Shown: one piece after another, positions 23,087 to 33,600 of the stretch
Layout of the letters: every line of letters starts with the position of its first letter
Position numbering within the stretch: position 1 is the first letter of the stretch
NCBI RefSeq assembly: GCF_014898815.1
Contig: NW_026515546.1
Span: forward strand, 4,535,001-4,599,000
Reading direction: 5' to 3'
Length of the DNA: 64,000 nucleotides
Origin: Panonychus citri
Lineage: Eukaryota > Arthropoda > Arachnida > Trombidiformes > Tetranychidae
Translations under genes and position numbers: made by a program
Notes under the pieces: model-generated
Seen by the model: only the letters and a program-made list of their open reading frames with translations
Database searches by the model: none
What the model was told of the DNA's origin: nothing

Positions 23087-24130
23087 TTAACTGGTCACAG
23101 GAACAGTTCCATAAAAAGTATCAAGCCGATGGAGACTTTCATTTTCCACTAAATAAACAATGTCAGAAAGCGATTGTCGAATGGCCGCGTCTTCAGCCAA
23201 TTCTTCAATTGGTCGATAGCCAATTTCTGTCGGTGGAAAAGCAAAATTTGGTCCAAAATTGAAAGTTAATGAAACATTTTTGTACAGTGAAGCCGCCGGA
23301 TAATATACTCCACTGTAAATATCTTCGAACGCTGTTCCCACTTGTTGGCCGTTTTTGAAGTAAATTATTTTACTTCCTTTCAATGGTCTTAATTTTTTTG
23401 TTATTGCAGGAATATCGTCTTTCTCCTCGAAATAAAGATGACTTTTAAATTTGATCAAAGGTTTTTCTTTGTAGGTTGGAGGTAAATAATTAGGCTTATT
23501 GGATGAATTTTGATCTTCATCTTTTGGAAGAACAATCAAAATTCCAACCACATCTCCATGACCATAACCAAAGTCTGTAAAATGATGACCACAACTATCA
23601 TGAAATTTAGTTCCTTTCCTTGATCTCCATGAGTAACTATATTTGTCATATCCACAAGGTCCTTGTAAATTACCTAATTCTTGGCTCCAGCCGAGACGAA
23701 CATGTGAACCATCAGGCATATCGTTAATTTTAATTTCATAAAACCATGAACCATAATGAGCACCATGAGTTGCACGAGCCATACAATAACCTTTGTCACC
23801 AATTACTGTCAATCTATCCTCTGATACTTTTAATTGTGGTGCTCTATCATGCATAGCAATTAAAACCGATTTAGGGCAAAAATTACGATACAACCAACCG
23901 GGAATCGGTCTACCACCATATTCGGAAGTTTCATCAAATTCTTGGCGAAAAGGTCCATGGGGGTCAGGTTCGGCCAGAATATATCTAAAATTGTCTTTGT
24001 TGAACGGATGCTCAGTGGGATAACCATTAGCCGGTAATTTGGTAAATTCCGATTTAGGTTTTCGGTTACCAGGACCAATGCCTTGATTTTGAGTGGTTGG
24101 TGGTTTACGTTTAGCACCCCGACGAATCAT
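23087..24130 (-). CDS. ASH2L: ASH2-like SPRY-domain subunit of Set1/MLL histone methyltransferase complexes
   Basis: Single exon, 347 residues. From about residue 35 it matches the C-terminal half of ASH2L: NGYPTEHPFNKDNFRYILAE, HDRAPQLKVSEDRLTVIGDKG, GSWFYEIKINDMPDGSHVRLGW, GYDKYSYSWRSRKGTKFHDS, LIKFKSHLYFEEKDD and FKNGQQVGTAFEDIYSGVYYP. This covers the split SPRY domain that binds RbBP5 and the C-terminal helix that binds DPY-30 (about 300-340). ASH2 supports H3K4 methylation in the nucleus. The N-terminal atypical PHD finger and winged-helix DNA-binding region of full-length ASH2L (628 residues in human) are not present here and no upstream exon is recognisable. The family may be shortened in this lineage, or an upstream exon is missed. 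The ATG follows TTTATT. Confidence 0.92.
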   Translation of the reverse strand: MIRRGAKRKPPTTQNQGIGPGNRKPKSEFTKLPANGYPTEHPFNKDNFRYILAEPDPHGPFRQEFDETSEYGGRPIPGWLYRNFCPKSVLIAMHDRAPQLKVSEDRLTVIGDKGYCMARATHGAHYGSWFYEIKINDMPDGSHVRLGWSQELGNLQGPCGYDKYSYSWRSRKGTKFHDSCGHHFTDFGYGHGDVVGILIVLPKDEDQNSSNKPNYLPPTYKEKPLIKFKSHLYFEEKDDIPAITKKLRPLKGSKIIYFKNGQQVGTAFEDIYSGVYYPAASLYKNVSLTFNFGPNFAFPPTEIGYRPIEELAEDAAIRQSLSDIVYLVENESLHRLDTFYGTVPVTS

Positions 24131-25794
24131 AATAAATAAAAGATGAAAATAGATGAAACCAAATTGAACACTTGGGTTATTCCAATAAAAGAAAAAAAAA
24201 CAAACAGTTAATCCTAAATAGCCAGAAATGGGATCAAGTTTTAATGAATTGAGTCCAATGGCAATTCAGTTAAACACAAATTTTGAGATCAAAATCCACA
24301 AGAGCTGATACCACATGAGATGTTTTCACCAGAGAAAAAAAACAGAACTTTCTGAAATTATTGATTATTTTATCAATTATATTTTTTCTGTTACTACAAT
24401 TGTAATTAAATTGATCATAAATCACAGTTTTCATAAACAAACTATAGACTCAAAGAAAAGAAAATTAAACTTTATATGGAAAGCACAATAGATGGCAGGG
24501 TAAGTCGAAATAGCGCCTTTTTCAAAAAGAAAAAATGAAAGAATTTAGATCAATAAAATCGAAGAGAAGAAAAAAATAATCAACAATTAAGAATGAAGAA
24601 TAATTAAAAAACTTAGACACAATAAATTTCTTGTGAAATTCCATAAATTTGATTTAGTTCTAATCTTGATCAAGAAAAGATATTGTTTCTTTGATGATTA
24701 ATATTAAAAAATTGTGATCGACTCTGACAATTAACTTAATTTCGCTGTAATTAACAGTTGATATTATTAGGAATTAGAAATTAGAAATTAATTGTTATAA
24801 TGACATTTTTTAATTGATCAATTTTTTCGAATATCGATGGTGATTATAAGTAGAGGAAAAGAAGTTAAATTGATTGGATTGACACAACCAATTGATTTGA
24901 TCGAAAATTGTTTCTGTTAATTGCCTGAGGGTTGGAACAAGAAAGAGGAGGAGATGATGAAGATAAAGATGATGATAAGGGTTGATCATCATACCCTCTA
25001 ACACCGTAACCCAACTACTACTAAGTTAGCACGTTCTCATCAACATCATCATTATCATCATCTTAATACCGTTAACTTGTTACTCGAGTTGAAGACTATT
25101 GATGTTAATCAAGTTCCGAACGATAATAAGAATATTATTTTTTCGTCTCTTTCTTTTTTCTTCATCATCATTATCATCATTTTCATGATAATCAACTTTA
25201 CGGATCAACCTAATTTACTTGATTGTCGGGATTTTAAATATTAACTGTAACTAAATCAAGAAGATCCAGTTTCTCGTAGCCAATCATTTCCGTCTTTAAC
25301 CTTTTCTCTTAACCTTGTTGATTACTTTGTTTACTATTTACATCATCCACCTTTTATCATCCTCATCCTCATCCTTTTCATCATCATCATCATCTTCATC
25401 TTCATCTTCATCTCTCTCACTCACTCTCTTGCCTATCCTGATCTTTTAATCACAATCAATAGGCAATCAACTTGTGTCTGAGTGTTGATCAACAAATTGT
25501 TTTTTTTGTCTTCATTGATTTGTGATTTGATTTCCTATGACAATTAATGGGGATCCTTATTAATTGTTGGTGAACAGTTAATTGTGTACATCACTGATAT
25601 ACAATATGGTTAACAATTTAAACTTATTAACTTGAGATTTTCAAGTCAAGCGTCAACAATTTATATTCATCTCTGAAATCAACGTGTTTAATTGTTACTT
25701 TGTAATTGTTGATTGTTATTAGAGTTCATCCAATCTTTATCATCAAAATCACTATCATCATAACTTAATTGTAACAATTTAAATCATCAAAAAC
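24131..25794. other. Intergenic region, upstream of ASH2 gene
   Basis: Non-coding, with CATCAT/TCATCC microsatellite stretches around 25025-25050 and 25370-25420. AGATGGCAG at 24492 resembles half of the AGATGGC promoter motif. No gene is supported. Confidence 0.45.
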
Positions 25795-25831
25795 ATGGAT
25801 AGTTTTCAAATGGATTATGCCAGTGATTATG
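25795..25831 (+). CDS. Candidate short first coding exon, gene unknown
   Basis: ATG in good context (AAACATGG) opens 12 codons plus one base (MDSFQMDYASDY) and ends at a strong donor, GGTAAGTTAA. The upstream 100 nt look like a 5' UTR. No partner exon can be identified. If real, its first intron would hold the LTR retrotransposon at 26979-36227. A chance match is quite possible. Confidence 0.3.
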
Positions 25832-26974
25832 GTAAGTTAATCAAATTAGTCTTAATTGTTGGTGATGTGATTTTCTTGGACAATTAATAAGTAAACTAAA
25901 AACTAAACTTATCAATTTCTGTGCTGTGATAATTTAATCATAATTAATTAGAAAAATATTAATTAGATGGACTGAGAATTGAACGAAAACTCAATTGGAT
26001 TGTCTTTAAATTGTGAATAAGATTTTAATTGTTATTTGTTAAAGGAAATAAAACCTTTTACCATTTTTAATTGTTCTCGCAAATTGTAGTGATTAAGAAA
26101 AGAAATATCAATATTTTTGATTACAGTTAATTCCCTGTAGTGTTGATTATAATTATTACGATGATTAAGATCAAATTGAAACTGGTTACCCGGTAGTTTC
26201 CTCTTGATGATCAATTCTTGATTCTAAATCAACTTGAAACTGAATTGGTTAATCATGATGGTGATTAAAAGTTCTGGTTAAAATCTGGTTTAACAGGAAA
26301 TCACATTTTGACCGATTAACATTGTAATTAGAAAAATAAATTTACCGATGATAATCAAGACAATTTATTAATTACAATCAACAATTTAGCAAAGTTCAAC
26401 ATTTACCCGATTACCTTTAAATTGTGTTAAGAGTCACAATTAACTCACTAGTTTTTACATTGACTTTTAATTGCTACTAACAAAAGTTAATCATCTTAAA
26501 TTGTTGTCTATTGATAAATGTGTTTGATTATTTTTAATTATCTCACAAACTTGAACTTGTTTTAAACAATCAACTGTAAATGATTAACTTTCAACGTTTG
26601 TATTGATTAAGAAAAATGTATTCACTTGATCAACAACAATCAACTTAACATGACAATTATCATTTGAAACACAATCAATTTTAACAATCAATATAATCAA
26701 AAGGTTAGATTGTTATATTTTTTGATTACAATTAACAGCTGATTGTAATTAGTTAAGGATGAAAGATAATCAAATGATAAAATTTGTTTAAAAATTGATA
26801 AAATAAACGGAAAACAAAACAATTAACTAATCACAATCTACTCAGTGATATTATAACATGATAATATTGATTACAACAATTAAGAATCATATTAAACAAT
26901 GTTGTAAACAATAAGTTGGACTCTTAATTAGTCTTAATTACTAATTGTTATTATTTTTCATCTTACACAATTAG
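25832..26974. other. AT-rich non-coding DNA before the retroelement
   Basis: About 75% AT with no open frame of coding character. Rich in AACAATTAAC-like words. Confidence 0.45.
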
Positions 26975-26978
26975 ATAC
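26975..26978. repeat. Target-site duplication, left copy (ATAC)
   Basis: ATAC immediately precedes the left LTR and recurs immediately after the right LTR at 36228-36231. A 4-bp duplication fits Ty3/gypsy-type integrases. Confidence 0.75.
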
Positions 26979-27459
26979 TGTTAGGTGTTTCGTTAAGAAT
27001 ACCCAGAGTTAATTTCGGGGCCAAGGCTAACTCAAACCAAGATCTTTAATAGATCAAGTATCTCAAACCAGAATAAAGTCAAAGACTTTTAAGGTTAACT
27101 GACCACATATACAAAGGAGGGCAGAACGTAAAACTTATTAATTCAAATGTAAATTTAATAACACAAAGATAAATGAGAACAGAATTGAGACTGAATTAAG
27201 GTGATAATTGTAACAGTAATTAAGGAAAATAAAGGTAATTGTAGTTGTAAGGAAATGAGTAAATATAATAGAAAGGGCAAGTGACAAGTAAGACTTGTGG
27301 GGTGAGTAACAACTGACTGTGTTAAGAGAATAGAATTTGTTTATATTCTATTCTAAAATGGCAGTTGAGAGCGAAATTTAAAATGATTAACCAATGAATT
27401 TTAAATGAGATAAATAAAGAGAGGGGTCGAAAACAGTCAATGACTGTACATCCCTTACA
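26979..27459 (-). repeat. 3' LTR of the retroelement
   Basis: 481 bp, in element sense TGTAAGGGATG...CCTAACA. It carries palindromes ACAGTC-AAT-GACTGT and AAAAGTC-TTT-GACTTT, and a TATA-like ATATAAAC inside a perfect 10-bp inverted repeat (AGAATAGAAT/ATTCTATTCT). Confidence 0.95.
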
Positions 27460-27490
27460 GATCCCCAGGACAAAGCTGAGAACGGACTTT

Positions 27491-29989
27491 TTATCGGGTT
27501 CTTCGCAGCCCTAAACAAGTCAAAGACTTTTTTCGATCTTCGGTAAACTTATAAGGCTCAGCAATGAGAGAATCTTCAATTGGTTGAATGTAATTAAAGG
27601 CATCGTATTTCTGTTTACGCTCTTTTTTAGTCTTTTCACTTCCTTTATCAAACGGAGTAACTTTAAATGATTTCGGCCAGTCACCAATGAAGTCCATAGT
27701 TTTTCTGAGTAGATTTGCCATGTATTCATTTTTCGGATAGATGAAACCTCGAAAACCTTGGTTGAAATCGGCGGTGTCGACTAAAGTCAGTTTGACTTTT
27801 TCAATTCGATCAAAATCGATGAGGTAGGAGTAGAGTGTGTAGGCGGCATCAACTAATGGTGAATGTACCTTTTCTTGGAGCACAACACTAAATAACAATA
27901 GAGCACAATATTTGAGTCCGATTGATTGATTCGATGAGTAACAATTGTAATATGAACCAATACAAATAATTCTGGGAAGAAGATAAAGATGATCATTGAT
28001 TGAGAAGAATAGAGTCACAAAATCTCCTGTTTGTCCAGCGACAATGATTCGATCATATTGACGAAGGATATTGAGAACCTCGTGTCTAACGCGTTTAAAG
28101 TTTTTCGCATTCGCCGTATCTTTAGGAACTAAACCATGAAACTCTGTTCCGAATCCTTTTTTATCGAGAGCTGATGTTGGGTGACGGATAAATTCGTGGT
28201 AAATGACTCGAGCGGAAGCGTCGATGATGGCAACCCAAACTGGAACATTGTAACAATAACCATTTTTCATTCTAACTTTGGCATTTTCCAAGTCGATTGA
28301 ACAAATTTTGAGTCCCAATTCATTTGCTTTATTTGCGGCGTTAGTAAGCTCAATGGCGTATTCTCTTGGTGGAGCCATGTCTCTACTAGAAGTTACTAAC
28401 TTCCTTATGAGAGTTTCTCTATTTATTTTTTCTTTTCTCAATCTTTCTTTCTTATTCCATTCAGCTGGATTCTTTTGTCTGTATTCAAATGCTTCTTTGG
28501 CTAACTTAGATTTGAAATTATCTCTCCATCCTTCTACCTTAGGTGTTGGACCTGTCGAATCGGGTACATAACTCACAGCTTCAGTGAAGGTGTAATTCGA
28601 TGATGTTGATGGAGCGTCGATTGACTTTGTTAAAGTCAATGACTTTAATTCAGGGTTAACTGGTTCATTTGGGTTGTTGATCAATTTCGGAATTAACCCA
28701 AGTTTTCTTTGTTGTTTTCTCTCTTTAGCTTCTTTACGCTTTTCAGCTTTTGTACGATAACAATAAATTTTATCTAAATTTGATTTGAGCTTATCAGAGG
28801 TTAGTTCAGAATTTGTAGAACTTTCATTCCAATCGTCATCATCTTCTACTAATTGTGTGGATGTTGATGGCATAATCGATGTAACATTTTCACTTGATGA
28901 TGAGGATGGAGTTGAGAGAATTGTTGGTGATGATGATGCTTTATTTTTCTCTCTTTCTTCATCTTCTTTAATGATATCGGCCCAGATAACTGATGTTGAT
29001 GGATATTGAGAGTCGCTTTTGGCTTTTCCAAGCTTCTCTTTCTCTCTAACATCGGCGCAAGGAAAGACGATTTTTAAAGCATCTTCTTCGGTTGAGTCTT
29101 TTGGTGATGAAGATGGTGAGAAAAATAAAGTCAATGACTTTTTGGGTGAAGCCGTATGGTGATGTTGGCGAACGAATTCATTCCAATTTCGACTTCTTCT
29201 TACAACTGATTCATTCGGATTTGGTGATTGAGCTTTTCGCTTTGTTGATCTGTTAGGAACTTCAACTATTTCTTCAATGTTAGCATTTTCAAAAATGTCA
29301 CAGAAACCGTCCATCCAAACTTGTTGTATTGCGATGGGATCATTTTGATGAGTCTCAAATTGAGGAGCCACTTTAATACACTTATACGTTGAAGAGTTAA
29401 TTGGATCATTTGGTTCCTTGAAAACTTCACCAGTGTAAAGGTCATCAAATTTGAAGTCAGATGACTTCAAGGAGCACCAACGATGAACATGTTTAACTGC
29501 TAAATCGTATTCACCAATGAATGAGCATTTACTGTAGATACATCTAACTGAGTAATTGTTGAATTGTTCTGGTCTTGCGATATTGATGATTAAACTTGTT
29601 GTTGGACAGGCTATGGTAATACATGTAAATTGTTGTCCAATCAAGTCAATGACTTGCTCTTTGCGGATGATGTGGTTGTGATCGAGTTTATACAAAATAA
29701 CCAAATAATAGGCACATTTAAGACAGTACTTTAGATCACAAGAACCACAACCTACTGGCTCACGAGCAATTTGGCAACACAAAACGCAAATGTCTTTTGG
29801 TCTTGGTTCGCAAGAGCTTTTTGAGATCACAAATCCTGGTTCAGGTTTTACCAATTGGTTGGCTTTTTTAAGCGTTGCGTCGTCATAGTCACATCTTGTA
29901 GAGATCTTTTCTTTGATGTAATCGTAAAAGATTGAAGATTCAATGATGTTCACTTTGTCTTCAACAGGTAAAGCTCTGTATTGAGACAT
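27491..29989 (-). CDS. Retroelement ORF3: RING/TRAF-like zinc finger plus DEDDh 3'-5' exonuclease
   Basis: 832 residues in the env position. N-terminus: a Cys-rich RING-like block (C68, C71, C72, C81, C84, C89, C92) followed by a TRAF-type finger with spacing C150-x4-C155-x11-H167-x4-C172. The middle (about 240-530) is charged and Ser-rich, with KRKAQSP and RRSR basic motifs suggesting nuclear targeting. C-terminus (about 560-735) has the order and motifs of REXO4/ISG20-type RNA exonucleases: motif I CSIDLE (D566, E568), then a segment VAIIDASARVIYHEFIRHP and GLVPKDTANAK, motif II RIIVAGQTGDF (D656), motif III VHSPLVDAAYTLYSYL (H709, D714). All five DEDDh residues are present, so activity is plausible. 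No signal peptide or transmembrane helix is seen, which excludes an envelope. It is probably translated from a spliced or internal RNA. A host-derived capture is inferred. Confidence 0.85.
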   Translation of the reverse strand: MSQYRALPVEDKVNIIESSIFYDYIKEKISTRCDYDDATLKKANQLVKPEPGFVISKSSCEPRPKDICVLCCQIAREPVGCGSCDLKYCLKCAYYLVILYKLDHNHIIRKEQVIDLIGQQFTCITIACPTTSLIINIARPEQFNNYSVRCIYSKCSFIGEYDLAVKHVHRWCSLKSSDFKFDDLYTGEVFKEPNDPINSSTYKCIKVAPQFETHQNDPIAIQQVWMDGFCDIFENANIEEIVEVPNRSTKRKAQSPNPNESVVRRSRNWNEFVRQHHHTASPKKSLTLFFSPSSSPKDSTEEDALKIVFPCADVREKEKLGKAKSDSQYPSTSVIWADIIKEDEEREKNKASSSPTILSTPSSSSSENVTSIMPSTSTQLVEDDDDWNESSTNSELTSDKLKSNLDKIYCYRTKAEKRKEAKERKQQRKLGLIPKLINNPNEPVNPELKSLTLTKSIDAPSTSSNYTFTEAVSYVPDSTGPTPKVEGWRDNFKSKLAKEAFEYRQKNPAEWNKKERLRKEKINRETLIRKLVTSSRDMAPPREYAIELTNAANKANELGLKICSIDLENAKVRMKNGYCYNVPVWVAIIDASARVIYHEFIRHPTSALDKKGFGTEFHGLVPKDTANAKNFKRVRHEVLNILRQYDRIIVAGQTGDFVTLFFSINDHLYLLPRIICIGSYYNCYSSNQSIGLKYCALLLFSVVLQEKVHSPLVDAAYTLYSYLIDFDRIEKVKLTLVDTADFNQGFRGFIYPKNEYMANLLRKTMDFIGDWPKSFKVTPFDKGSEKTKKERKQKYDAFNYIQPIEDSLIAEPYKFTEDRKKSLTCLGLRRTR

Positions 29990-30430
29990 TATAAGTCTAT
30001 GACTTTAGCACTTAGCACAATTAATACAAATGGTTTGGTTTTGAAGAAAAAGTCAAAGACTTTCAACAGGAAACTTAAAAATTTTCGGAGAGAAGTCAAA
30101 GACTTTAAACAGGAAAACACAATAATTTGTTAATTGTTGCTGAATTTAGAGTTGATTTGATTGTAATAGATATAAACGATTAAAGGTGAAAGTAAAGGTT
30201 GATTTTTAGCTTTTCACAATTATAAAGATGAAACAAAGAGATGATGATTAAAGGGTGACCAATGTTAAAATGAGCGTGAGAAAAAAAAATCACTGATTTT
30301 TAAGCAAATAGATCTAGTTAATTGGCGCACTAATTGATTTAGCTTTTGTCTTTCTTTGTTGAAAATTGATATTTAAAAGATACTTAAAATTGATGATGAT
30401 GAAATGTAGAAAGTGAGTTAAGTCATAGAC

Positions 30431-30610
30431 TTAAGCTTCATTAATTAACCCATTTCTTTCTTGGAGCTTAATATGAACGAAATTTGATTTCTCCATTTTC
30501 TGGGTTTTAATATTCATCATTGAAACGGCTGAATCATAAACTTCTATCACAATGTATTTGCCCTCGAAAGTTGGTGTTAATTTTCCAAGTTCTTTACTAT
30601 GTAGATGAAC
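30431..30610 (-). pseudogene. Out-of-frame end of integrase
   Basis: After the pol frame stops at 30597, a different frame carries the expected remainder of the integrase C-terminal (GPY/F-like) region, including KLTPTFEGKY, down to a stop at 30431. A single small indel near 30600-30640 explains the break. Either this copy is disabled at the integrase tail or the assembly has a base error. Confidence 0.65.
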
Positions 30611-33600
30611 TTTTTGCAACAATATCACCAGGCTTAAATGGTTTATCTTTTTCAATTTGTTGTTCTAACCTTTTCTCTTGATTGTTCAACATTTTTTCTC
30701 GAACTTGGTTTCGTAGTTGATTGATGTCTACATGATCATTATCAGCTGATATTTCGAGTTCATTTAAAAGTGGATTATTAGGTTGACAATTGAAGAGAAG
30801 TTCATGAGGTGAAAGTCCGAGACTTTCTGATGGGGTAGAGTTGTAGCTTATGATGATTTCTCTAACTTTGGTGTCCCATTCTTTTTTGTTGTCAGCGAAC
30901 ATTTTGATTCTTTGGCCAATGATTCCGTTGATTCTTTCGACTAGACCTTGAGTTTGTGGGCGATAAGGCGCTGATCTTTGATGATGTATAACATTTTCTT
31001 TCAGATATTCTTTGAATTCATCTGATCGGAAACAAGGTCCATTGTCAGTCTGAATTACTTTTGGAATACCGATGAAAGTTGTGAGATTATTGCAGAAGTC
31101 AATGACTTCTTTTGCTCTCTGATTCGGATAGGCTTTTGCATAGGTGAATTTAGTTAATACATCAGCAGCTACGATAAGGTATTGATTTCTTCTTTTCGAT
31201 GGATGATAAGGTCCTTGTATATCGATTTGGATTCTTTCGAAAGGCTTTTCAGGAATAGGCATTGATCTTTTCACTTCATGGTTAACTGTTTTTGGTTTGA
31301 ATTTGATGCACTTTGAACATTTTCTTATTCTATTGGCGATGATTTCTTCCATATTTTGAAACCAAAAAACACTTCTAATCTTTTTGAGAGTAGGTTTAAG
31401 TCCAAAATGACCTCCGATTGGGTCTTCGTGGTAACTTGAATAAATTTTGTTGATCATGTTGTGAGGTAATACGATTGCTAATTTACCATTTTTGAGTCGT
31501 CGATATAAAATGTCATTTCTGAGGCTGAACTTTTGTTTTAATTCACCATCTTTGACTTGCTTAACGATTCTTTTGATGTTAGTATCTTTTTGTTGTTCCT
31601 CTTTGATCGTTGATTCTTTTTCTTTCAGTTCTGGATTAGAAACAGTTAAGATGAATTTGTCGATTGTATATTGATCCATTATGTCGGGTTGTTTTATCTT
31701 CTCGTTGATGATGTTAACTAACTCACGAACATATGAAACTCTGAAGATTCTATCTTCATCGAGCTGAGTCGGAATTTGTTCCATTTCACAATTTTCACTT
31801 GACTCACTATTAAGTCTGTGACTTAATGTGTTGTTTGAAGTCGGACTGACTTCATGGCAACAATGTAGATACTTATAAAAATCTTCTTCTTCGATTTTTC
31901 CTTGTTTCTTATGTTTCCATTCATTGGATCGGCTGAAACAATCGGCTGGATGAGTTTCACCTTTTTCATATTGAATCGTATATTTGAACTGAGCTAAAAG
32001 ATTTGCCCAACGATGTAAACGTGTACACTTGAATTCCGTTTTTCTGAGGCTACAAAGTGCGTGATGATCACTCACAACGATGAATCTTTTTCCAATTAGA
32101 TAGTGTTGGTACTTTTTAATCCCAACAACGACGGCTAAGCACTCTTTCTCGGTAATTGTATACGCGAGTTGATGTTTTGCTAATTTTGAGCCGAAATAAC
32201 TGACTGGTCGCCAATTATCGTCCTCTAATTGTAACAGCATTCCCCCGACGGCTACTGAACTGGCGTCAACCATTAATTTGTGTTCCTTTTCTGGATCATA
32301 TTGGGAAAGTTCACAATCTTTGATGAGGGAATTTTTGATTTTCGTCCAACATTCTTGATGAATAGAGAGCCACTTGTATTTACCAGTTTTCTTAGAGCAT
32401 AATTCGAATAAGTTTGAGGCTAAAGTTGAATAGTTGGGAACAAATTTGGCTAAATAATTAAAAAGTCCAAGCTGACTTTGTAGGGCTTTAACATCCTTTG
32501 GTGGCTCGAACGCTTTTAATCTCGCAACTTTTTCTGGATCGGGCTTAACACATGATCCTGAAATAATATGACCAAGAAATTTTATCTCAGTGTGACCGAA
32601 TTTGCATTTATCGGGTTGTATCTTTAAACCAATTTCTTTAATCCTTTCGAAGACTTTAGCTGCATTAGATAACAATTCCATGAAGGTTCTTCCAGTTATC
32701 ACAACATCATCTATGTAGGCTAAGCATGATTTGTAAAGAAGATCACCGAAAATTTTATTCACAAATTCTTGAAAATAGGCTGGGCTATCAGCAAGTCCCA
32801 TTGGAAGCCTTTTATATTGATAAATTCCTCTTTCCGTTGTAAAAGCCACTTTTTCTCTTTCTTCTGGACGTAACTCTATTTGGTGAAATCCTTGTGAGAA
32901 ATCGATGGTGATGAAGTACTTAAAACCGGCTAAAGCTTGTATATGATCTTCAACGTTCGGCATTGGGAACTTTCTTGTTCGGCAAATTGCGTTGAGTTCG
33001 ACAAAGCTTGTAACAAGTCGGTGACTTTTTCCATCAGGCTTTGGTACGAGAAAGGCTGGTGAACATCCTCGACTTTTTGAAGGTTCGATAATGTCATTTT
33101 TTAAAAGTTCATTAACTTTTTCTTCCATAATCTCTCGCATTTTCGGACCGAGTCGATATGGGTTGCATTGAGGAATTGGGTTAAGACCAATATCTATTGT
33201 AATGTTTACAATATCAGGAGTTATCTTTCCGAGATCATACTTGTGTGTTGAAAATGTACTTTTATATTCTTGAAGAAAGTTTTCCATTTGTTTTCTTTCC
33301 ACTGGAGTTAGATCATGAGAGATTGCACTTGAAAGAGTTGCGTCTAAATCACTGATTTCATTAGGAAACTCTTCTTTTCTCTGATCTAATTTTCTCTTTT
33401 GAATATAATGACAATATTCAGTTTCTTTCACTATGTTGATCGTTGATGATAATCTTTCCATTTCATTAACAATAGTTTTTTCACTCAACTTTCTTCTTTT
33501 TCTATTCCTTTTTGTTGACGCATCTTTTGTTGGAGCTTCAACAGTCACTGACTGTTCACATGTTGCAGGAGATTCTGAAGGTGACGACACTGATACTGAA

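Noticed and set aside
22962..23262. Open plus-strand frame downstream of acceptor TTTCTAG, antisense to ASH2
   Set aside because: Overlaps a well-supported gene on the other strand and shows no recognisable domain; likely chance antisense opening.
27491..29989. Interpretation of the third retroelement ORF as env
   Set aside because: No signal peptide, furin-like site or transmembrane helix; zinc-finger and DEDDh exonuclease motifs explain it better.
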